32,516 nt of DNA from Arthrobacter celericrescens (lineage in GTDB: Bacteria > Actinomycetota > Actinomycetes > Actinomycetales > Micrococcaceae): positions 1-32,516 of the forward strand of contig NZ_QYLP01000077.1 in NCBI RefSeq assembly GCF_003614925.1. The letters are read 5' to 3'. Under the pieces are notes generated by a model that was not told the origin of the DNA, did no database searches, and saw nothing but the letters and a program-made list of their open reading frames with translations. Every line of letters begins with the position of its first letter. The first letter of the stretch is position 1. The position numbers and the translations under genes are program-made. Positions 27,298-32,516 of this stretch are shown here, piece after piece.

Positions 27298-30200
27298 ATG
27301 CCATTCCATTGCACTCTGGTCCGCGGCCCGCTCTCCCCGGTGCGGCAGGGACCTGTCGAACTGACGGTCGAGATCGACGACGGCGGCCCGGGCTCGGCGG
27401 TCCAGGCCGCCGTCGCCGGTCGTTTCCACACCGGTGAGCTGTCCGTGTGCGGGCAGCCGCTTTCCTCCTTGACGGTCGGCCGGCCGCCGCTCGTGGCGGG
27501 TGCGGTCCTGGTGGACAGGGCGGCGGATGGTCCGGGTCCCGGACCCCGCGCCAGGGGCCCGGCGGTGCTGCATCTTCTCGTGCACACAGGACCGGGCGCC
27601 GGCCTCGTGGTGCCGCTCGAGCGCGGCAGCCATTCGATCGGCCGGGGCGAATGCACCATCACGGTTCCTGATCCGGAGATCTCCCGGGTCCATGCGGTCC
27701 TCACGGTTTCGGATACATCGGTGACGCTGCGCGACAACGGCAGCTCAAACGGGACAAGGGTGGACGGTAACAGGGTGCGCGCCGCCGTCATCTCCACGGA
27801 CTCGCTCATCCAATGCGGCACGTCGCTGATGACAGTTGTCTTTGACTGCAGCACCCGCGCCTCCGCATTGGAGACTGCCGGGTCCCGGACTGATGAACCG
27901 CTGAAGATTCCACGCCGCGCCGAAGCGACGGGGCGTCTCAACCTCCTTCTCATGGCAGGCCTTCCCCTGCTCCTGGGGGCCGCCCTGGCGCTCGCCACCG
28001 GTACCTGGACGTTCCTGGCGTTCACTGGTATCTCGGCGATCGCTGTACTGGTCCCGCTTGCCGCGGGCGGTAAGGAACGCCGGGCCTTCAACGCCGCGTT
28101 GCGCGCTGCGGAATCCATGGACCGGGAGCGACGGGAAGGGGCAGCACCTTCGGCGGCAGACATCGTCTTTTCGGTCAGAACTGCCTCGTCCGGCGCAGCG
28201 GGGCCGGATGGGCAGCAGGGCCGCATCTCCCCCTCGCCATCCACGGACCCCGTGCACCCGGAGAAACAGGCCGAAACGGGTACCTCCGGCGGGACGGCCC
28301 TACGCATCGGAACCGGAGAGCGGGAGGCACGCATCGTCCTCGACCCGCCGGACCCGCTCTTCAAGGCGCCGGTCCTGCGCAACTCTCCGGTCACCCTGGA
28401 CCCCACGATCCGCGATATTCCGGTTACCGGTCCCGCGGCCAGTGTCACCGGCCTGTTCAACTTCCTTCTCATGCAACTCGCGGTGTTTCCAGGTGCCCTC
28501 ACCGCCCCCATCCTCATCCACGGCGCGGCCGGGCTGCTCCCGCTGAGTGCCCGGTTCCTGCCACGCACCACACTATGCACCAACCCTGACGCCGCCCTGG
28601 AGGCAATCTCCACCTCCACGGCGAAGGGGTTCCTCTTCCTGCAGGGCCCGCAGGCAGCACCGGACGTGCCACTGCTCGAGGCGGCCGACGCCGCCGGGTG
28701 GACGGTATTCCGCCGGAGCGACGGCACCGGCCCCGAGCCTGTCATCGATCTCGGCCACGGCCCCGCGCCCGTCATCGACTTGGGCCACCCCCGTGCCGAA
28801 CTCCGCGGTGCGGCGGGCGGCCTGCCCTTCAATCCCGACCTCGTGGCCCCCGAAATCTTCGATTCCTTCTGCAGGCTCCTCGGGAAGGAGTCCCGGGAGA
28901 CGGCAGGCAACCGCACCGGGCTCCCGGCGACCTGCCGTCTTGGCGACCTCATTCCCGTGGACGTGACCTCAATCCGCCGACGCTGGGAGGAAGCAGCGGA
29001 ATGTCCCGGGCTCCCCGCGGTCATTGGCCGTGGTGGACCCGGAGTGCGGACCCTCGACTTGGTCGCCGACGGCCCGCATCTGCTGATCGCCGGAACCACC
29101 GGCGCGGGAAAGTCCGAACTCCTTCGCACCATCGTCGCTGCCCTTTCCCTCACCCATAGTCCCGAGCGGGTCAACTTCCTGTTCCTGGACTTCAAAGGAG
29201 GGTCGGGGCTTGGCCCGCTCGCAACGCTCCCCCATTGCGTCGGGCTCCTTACAGACCTCAAGCGCCGGGGCATGGACCGGACCCTCGTCTCCTTGCGCGC
29301 AGAGGTCCGCCGGCGCGAACACCTCCTGGCTAGGGCCGGCGTCGAAGATCTCGGGTCCTATCAACTCAAGGCCCGTCAGGGAGCACCCCCTGGCCGCCGC
29401 TCCGGGGTCCGGCCGCTGCCGCGCCTGGTCATTGTTGTCGACGAGTTCCGCATGCTCATTGAAGACTCCCCGTCGGCCCTCGCCGAACTCATGAGGGTTG
29501 CCACAGTCGGCAGGTCGCTCGGGATTCACCTGATCATGGCGACGCAGCGGCCCCAAGGCGCCATTAGTTCGGACATTCGTGCCAATGTCACCACGAGCAT
29601 TGCTCTTCGGGTCCAATCCGATATGGAATCCCGGGACGTCATCAATTCCCCGCTGGCTGCCGGCATCCCCATATCGCTGCCCGGCAGGGCCTACCTGAGC
29701 AGGGGGACCGAAGGTTGCGAGTTGTTCCAGGCCGCCTCCATGTCGGGACCGGCGGCGAGTACCAAAGGCCGCGCCGCCATAGCCCGTGAGGCGGTCGAGG
29801 CGCTCAAGCTCCGCAAGTCGGGCCCGGAAGGCGGCGATGCCGACTCCCGGCAAAGAGTTCGGCGTCCCTTGGACGCCGGCCGATCGGTGGTTGACGCGGT
29901 CTGTGATGCATGGTCCGGGGCGGGGAAAGAGCAGCCACTCAGACCGGTCGCGGCGGAACTTCCTGAATCCCTCCGCTTGGACGTCCCACTGGACAAGGCC
30001 GGCGGCGGTTCCTCGATTGGCCGCCACGCACGCTGTCTCCCTCCCGCAGGATTCCTGGGAGTCGTCGATCTGCCGGACAAGCAATGCACCGGACCACTGT
30101 CCTGGCAACCCGGGGTGCACGGTCATCTGGCGCTTCTTGGGCCTCCCGGCAGCGGCGCCGAAAGCGCTTGTCTGTCGATTGTGTCTCAGCTGCTGTCGGC

Positions 30201-31416
30201 TCACGACGAGGTCCATTGCTATGTCCTCGACGGCGACGCCTCGTTTCCGGTGGAGCCGCTGCCGGGGAGGGTGGGTGCCTTGGTGACGACCCAGGAGCCG
30301 CTGCGGGCCGGCCGGGTCGCCGAACGCATCGCGGAAGAGATCGCGGCACGGCAAGGCAAGGGGGCCGAGGGCCGCGTGCCGTTGCTGTTCGTCATCACCG
30401 GATGGGGATCCTGGCTTGCCCTCCTCCGGGCAGGTCCCCTCGCGTGGGTCGAAGACGTCATCCATGGCATCGGCCGGGACGGGGCCACCGCTGGGGTCCA
30501 TCTCCTGGTGACGGGAGACAGGGAACTGACGACTTCGAGGCTCTACGGTTCGCTCCCCAACCGCGCCTTCTTCCCCCTCGGAAGCACCGAAGAGAGCCGT
30601 GCCGCGTGGCCGCGCTTCGCTCCGCTCGAGCCGTACCCGGCCCGTGCCGTGGCCTGCGGACCGCTCCTCGGCGAAGGCCTGGCAGAGGCCCAGTTCGCCG
30701 TACCAGCCGAGGGACGGCTGTGGCCGTACGGAACGGTGCCCGAGCCGGCGCGTCCCGTGTTCCGTGTTCTCCCCCTGCCGCGGATGCTTGCCGCGGACAA
30801 CGTCGTCGCCCTGTCGTCTCAACGTGCATCCGCAGATCGGTTCGGCGCCCACAGCCAGGCTCTTCTCTTGGGCTTGGGAGGAGATGAACTCGAACCGGTC
30901 ACCCTCCGGCTCGCGCCCGGCGGGGTCGCGCTGGTCCTGGGACACCCCGGCACCGGCAAATCGGGCCTGCTGGACGTGTTGCCTGCCCTGAACCCGGGCA
31001 TCCGCTGGCTGCGCACCGCGCCTGGCTCCGATCCCGGGGCCTTTTGCGCCCGGTTGCACGCACAGGCGAGGGCGGGTTCCGTCGATCCGCGGGCGGTCGC
31101 GCTGATCGACGACGCCGACCGTCTGGGAAGCGAGGCCGCCGGACTTGCGGCAGCCCTGCCGTCCCTCGGGGTCAGGGTGATCGCAACGGCCGCCTACAGC
31201 CACAGTCTCCTCCAGCGCGTTCCGCTGGCCACCCACGCGCTGAACGAGGGCCGGGGAATCCTGCTTTCACCCCGGCAGCCGTCGGATGGAGATCTCTTCG
31301 GGATCCGTTTGGCGGCCGGACGGAAAACTCCGGGGCGGGCCGTGCTCGTTCAGGACGGGGAATCACTTACCTTCCAGATCCCTGTCGCAGGGCCTCCGGA
31401 GGCCTTGGCAGCATGA
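27298..31416 (+). CDS. FHA domain / FtsK-SpoIIIE triple ATPase, EccC/EssC-like
   Basis: A 1372-residue protein. Order: N-terminal domain (1-85), FHA domain (~91-182, with HSIGRGECTI, PEISRVHAVL and NGSSNGTRVDG), two membrane helices (~214-257), a linker, then three ATPase modules. Module 1 has Walker A GTTGAGKS (about 599-606) and Walker B VIVVDEF (about 710-716). Module 2 has a broken P-loop GPPGSGAES (Ala for Lys). Module 3 has GHPGTGKS (about 1214-1221) and ALIDDADRL. This is the plan of type VII secretion motors (Staphylococcus EssC has FHA domains and two helices; EccC has three ATPases). AAGGA lies eight bases before the ATG. No WXG100/Esx, EccB, EccD or mycosin gene is in the window. 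It could serve a type VII-like exporter encoded elsewhere. Confidence 0.88.
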   Translation: MPFHCTLVRGPLSPVRQGPVELTVEIDDGGPGSAVQAAVAGRFHTGELSVCGQPLSSLTVGRPPLVAGAVLVDRAADGPGPGPRARGPAVLHLLVHTGPGAGLVVPLERGSHSIGRGECTITVPDPEISRVHAVLTVSDTSVTLRDNGSSNGTRVDGNRVRAAVISTDSLIQCGTSLMTVVFDCSTRASALETAGSRTDEPLKIPRRAEATGRLNLLLMAGLPLLLGAALALATGTWTFLAFTGISAIAVLVPLAAGGKERRAFNAALRAAESMDRERREGAAPSAADIVFSVRTASSGAAGPDGQQGRISPSPSTDPVHPEKQAETGTSGGTALRIGTGEREARIVLDPPDPLFKAPVLRNSPVTLDPTIRDIPVTGPAASVTGLFNFLLMQLAVFPGALTAPILIHGAAGLLPLSARFLPRTTLCTNPDAALEAISTSTAKGFLFLQGPQAAPDVPLLEAADAAGWTVFRRSDGTGPEPVIDLGHGPAPVIDLGHPRAELRGAAGGLPFNPDLVAPEIFDSFCRLLGKESRETAGNRTGLPATCRLGDLIPVDVTSIRRRWEEAAECPGLPAVIGRGGPGVRTLDLVADGPHLLIAGTTGAGKSELLRTIVAALSLTHSPERVNFLFLDFKGGSGLGPLATLPHCVGLLTDLKRRGMDRTLVSLRAEVRRREHLLARAGVEDLGSYQLKARQGAPPGRRSGVRPLPRLVIVVDEFRMLIEDSPSALAELMRVATVGRSLGIHLIMATQRPQGAISSDIRANVTTSIALRVQSDMESRDVINSPLAAGIPISLPGRAYLSRGTEGCELFQAASMSGPAASTKGRAAIAREAVEALKLRKSGPEGGDADSRQRVRRPLDAGRSVVDAVCDAWSGAGKEQPLRPVAAELPESLRLDVPLDKAGGGSSIGRHARCLPPAGFLGVVDLPDKQCTGPLSWQPGVHGHLALLGPPGSGAESACLSIVSQLLSAHDEVHCYVLDGDASFPVEPLPGRVGALVTTQEPLRAGRVAERIAEEIAARQGKGAEGRVPLLFVITGWGSWLALLRAGPLAWVEDVIHGIGRDGATAGVHLLVTGDRELTTSRLYGSLPNRAFFPLGSTEESRAAWPRFAPLEPYPARAVACGPLLGEGLAEAQFAVPAEGRLWPYGTVPEPARPVFRVLPLPRMLAADNVVALSSQRASADRFGAHSQALLLGLGGDELEPVTLRLAPGGVALVLGHPGTGKSGLLDVLPALNPGIRWLRTAPGSDPGAFCARLHAQARAGSVDPRAVALIDDADRLGSEAAGLAAALPSLGVRVIATAAYSHSLLQRVPLATHALNEGRGILLSPRQPSDGDLFGIRLAAGRKTPGRAVLVQDGESLTFQIPVAGPPEALAA

Positions 31417-31421
31417 GCACA

Positions 31422-31913
31422 TCACAATGCGGCCGAAGATCCCCCGGCCCGGGACGCGAAGGCCAGGACCTTCTTTTCGAACAGGAAGCCGATGGTGGCC
31501 AGGGCGGGCACGATCATGGCCAGCCCGGCGAGCGGCAAGCCACCGGTCAGGGTCGGAACCCCGATCGTCAATACGAACAGCTGGGCCACGAGGGCGGCGG
31601 CCCGGGTCCAGCGGTATCCGCGGAACAGGAAATGCCCCACAGCGAAGAGCCAGGCCGAGAAGGCAAGGAGCAGACCAAGGGTGAAGACAGCACCCCAGAA
31701 GGAAGCGACGGGCGCGCCGCTGACAAGCTGGATCGCGTAGAGACCGGCCGCCGTCAGGAGCGCCAACGCTTCAACGACCACGACAAGCGAAATGACGATG
31801 ATCCCCACGGGCCGGGGTCCGGCGCCCGCGACCCCGGGGGAACCGCCGTTCCGCGGCGCTGCCGCGTCCTCGTGGAATGGGTCGTTGGCAGGGTTCTCAG
31901 GGGGTATTGACAC
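31422..31913 (-). CDS. Small four-helix membrane protein of unknown function
   Basis: A 163-residue protein: a Pro/Asn/Gly-rich N-terminal tail of about 35 residues, four hydrophobic helices (about 37-60, 69-92, 104-121 and 124-145) and a short C-terminus. A lone FRGYRWTRAAALVAQL loop sits between helices 2 and 3. I do not recognise a named family; similar small proteins are common in actinobacteria. The GTG start at 31913 is supported only by family-like spacing and AGGGTG upstream. It is convergent with the FHA-FtsK gene with 5 bp between the stops, and divergent from whiB. No function is proposed. Confidence 0.7.
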   Translation of the reverse strand: MSIPPENPANDPFHEDAAAPRNGGSPGVAGAGPRPVGIIVISLVVVVEALALLTAAGLYAIQLVSGAPVASFWGAVFTLGLLLAFSAWLFAVGHFLFRGYRWTRAAALVAQLFVLTIGVPTLTGGLPLAGLAMIVPALATIGFLFEKKVLAFASRAGGSSAAL

Positions 31914-32056
31914 ATTGGCACCCTACCCGACATAGTCGAATACCGGCGCCCGGACTGCCAGCTGATGTGATGCATCGCTCATGCTTTAGGGGCATTTCCG
32001 AGGCTTGAACCCCTTGTTTACACGGCGTTAACATGACACGCTTGATTCAGACGACC

Positions 32057-32084
32057 AAGGGGGCCCATTGGGTCCCCTTTTCCT
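32057..32084 (+). terminator. Terminator-like hairpin in the whiB upstream region
   Basis: Arms AAGGGGGCCC and GGGTCCCCTT pair over ten positions (one G-U) around an ATT loop and run into a T-tract (TTTTCCT). It lies 69 bp before the whiB ATG. The nearest genes upstream on this strand end 640 bp away, so it could be an attenuator or the end of a short leader RNA. Confidence 0.5.
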
Positions 32085-32096
32085 ATGAAGCCTCTC

Positions 32097-32110
32097 GTGA
32101 ATATTTTCAC
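32097..32110 (+). promoter_or_regulatory. AT-rich palindrome, possible whiB promoter element
   Basis: GTGAATATTTTCAC has 5-bp inverted arms and contains TATTTT, a weak -10 match, with TTTTCC 18 bases upstream. It could be a promoter or an operator just before whiB, 42 bases from the ATG. This is a tentative reading. Confidence 0.25.
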
Positions 32111-32152
32111 AAAGGGCTCGACTAGTTCTGACGAATGGAGTGACTGATCAGC

Positions 32153-32401
32153 ATGGATTGGCGTAACCGCGCAGCCTGCCTCGACAAGGACCCCGAGCTT
32201 TTCTTCCCCGTGGGAAACACTGGACCGGCCCTTCTCCAGATCGAAGAAGCAAAGAGCGTGTGCCGCCGCTGTCCAGTCGTGGACACCTGCCTCCAGTGGG
32301 CGCTTGAGTCCGGCCAGGACGCCGGCGTCTGGGGCGGCATGAGCGAAGACGAACGGCGCGCCCTCAAGCGCCGTGCGGCCCGCGCCCGCCGCGCTTCCTA
32401 A
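32153..32401 (+). CDS. whiB: WhiB-family iron-sulfur transcription factor (WblE/WhiB1-like)
   Basis: An 82-residue Wbl protein, which bind a [4Fe-4S] cluster and usually act with the principal sigma factor at promoters. The four cluster cysteines are C9, C37, C40 and C46 (CRRCPVVDTC); the GVWGG turn is at 58-62 and a basic tail (KRRAARARRAS) contacts DNA. The short length and the opening DWRNRAACLDKDPELFFPVG match the WblE/WhiB1 group. GGAG about ten bases upstream supports the ATG. The 239-bp region before it holds a terminator-like hairpin and a palindrome. It has no obvious functional link to the polysaccharide genes. Confidence 0.93.
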   Translation: MDWRNRAACLDKDPELFFPVGNTGPALLQIEEAKSVCRRCPVVDTCLQWALESGQDAGVWGGMSEDERRALKRRAARARRAS

Positions 32402-32500
32402 GCCAGGAGGCTCCCCTGCCGGAATTCCTGGCCGGGCATCCGGCTACCCCGGCGGGTTAACAGGCCAGGGGTGCACACAAACGAAAAACGTGGGGCGGCC

Positions 32501-32516
32501 CGGACCATTTGGTCCG
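32501..32516. terminator. Hairpin at the window edge after whiB
   Basis: CGGACC-ATTT-GGTCCG forms a 6-bp stem exactly at the end of the window; any further pairing or T-run lies outside. It is 100 bp after the whiB stop and is a possible terminator. Confidence 0.35.

Overview
The window is high-GC DNA with tightly packed genes, many of them overlapping by 4 bp (ATGA/GTGA) and many starting with GTG. It carries a WhiB/Wbl regulator, a mycobacterial-type galactofuranosyltransferase, an LGFP-repeat cell-wall protein and an EccC/EssC-like FHA-FtsK ATPase. Together these point to an actinobacterium, most likely of the Micrococcaceae (Arthrobacter/Pseudarthrobacter-like). The genus is an inference from overall gene style, not from a marker gene. 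Almost the whole window is one cell-surface polysaccharide locus.

Region 1 (1-13.5 kb) is a nonulosonic (sialic-like, probably legionaminic) acid module. A leftward operon runs from about 10.6 kb: neuD/legH-type acetyltransferase, neuB/legI-type synthase, neuC/legG-type 2-epimerase, ptmE-type CBS-nucleotidyltransferase, legB-type dehydratase, legC-type aminotransferase, a Wzx/MATE-like flippase and an acyltransferase-3 protein. A GT-C-like membrane protein and the end of an LGFP-repeat protein follow. Diverging rightward from the same point are a ptmF-like oxidoreductase, a neuA/legF-type CMP-sugar synthetase and a ptmA-like SDR. Between the two arms, and overlapping neuD by 4 bp, lies what looks like the C-terminal stub of a lost glycosyltransferase gene. 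This suggests the divergent layout arose by recombination.

Region 2 (13.5-18.9 kb) starts at a long perfect-but-one hairpin between convergent genes. A leftward operon of a GtrB/DPM1-like glycosyltransferase, a DUF2304 protein, a second GT2 glycosyltransferase and an unrecognised protein (candidate nonulosonate transferase) follows. A large DUF6541-type membrane protein diverges from it.

Region 3 (18.9-27.1 kb) is a leftward galactan operon: UDP-galactopyranose mutase (glf), GlfT2-like galactofuranosyltransferase, ABC permease and ATPase (Wzm/Wzt, TagGH type), an OafA-type acyltransferase with an SGNH domain, and a lone Tat/lipobox substrate-binding protein. The module would make and export a galactofuranose-containing glycan and acylate it.

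Region 4 (27.1-32.5 kb) holds a 1372-residue FHA/triple-ATPase protein transcribed rightward, a small four-helix membrane protein convergent with it, and a whiB-type gene preceded by a terminator-like hairpin. No rRNA, tRNA, CRISPR array or insertion sequence was seen. Reading the locus as a whole, the cell appears to make a galactofuranan exported by an ABC transporter and a nonulosonate-bearing glycan flipped by a Wzx-like protein. No Wzy polymerase and no confidently recognised CMP-nonulosonate transferase is in the window.
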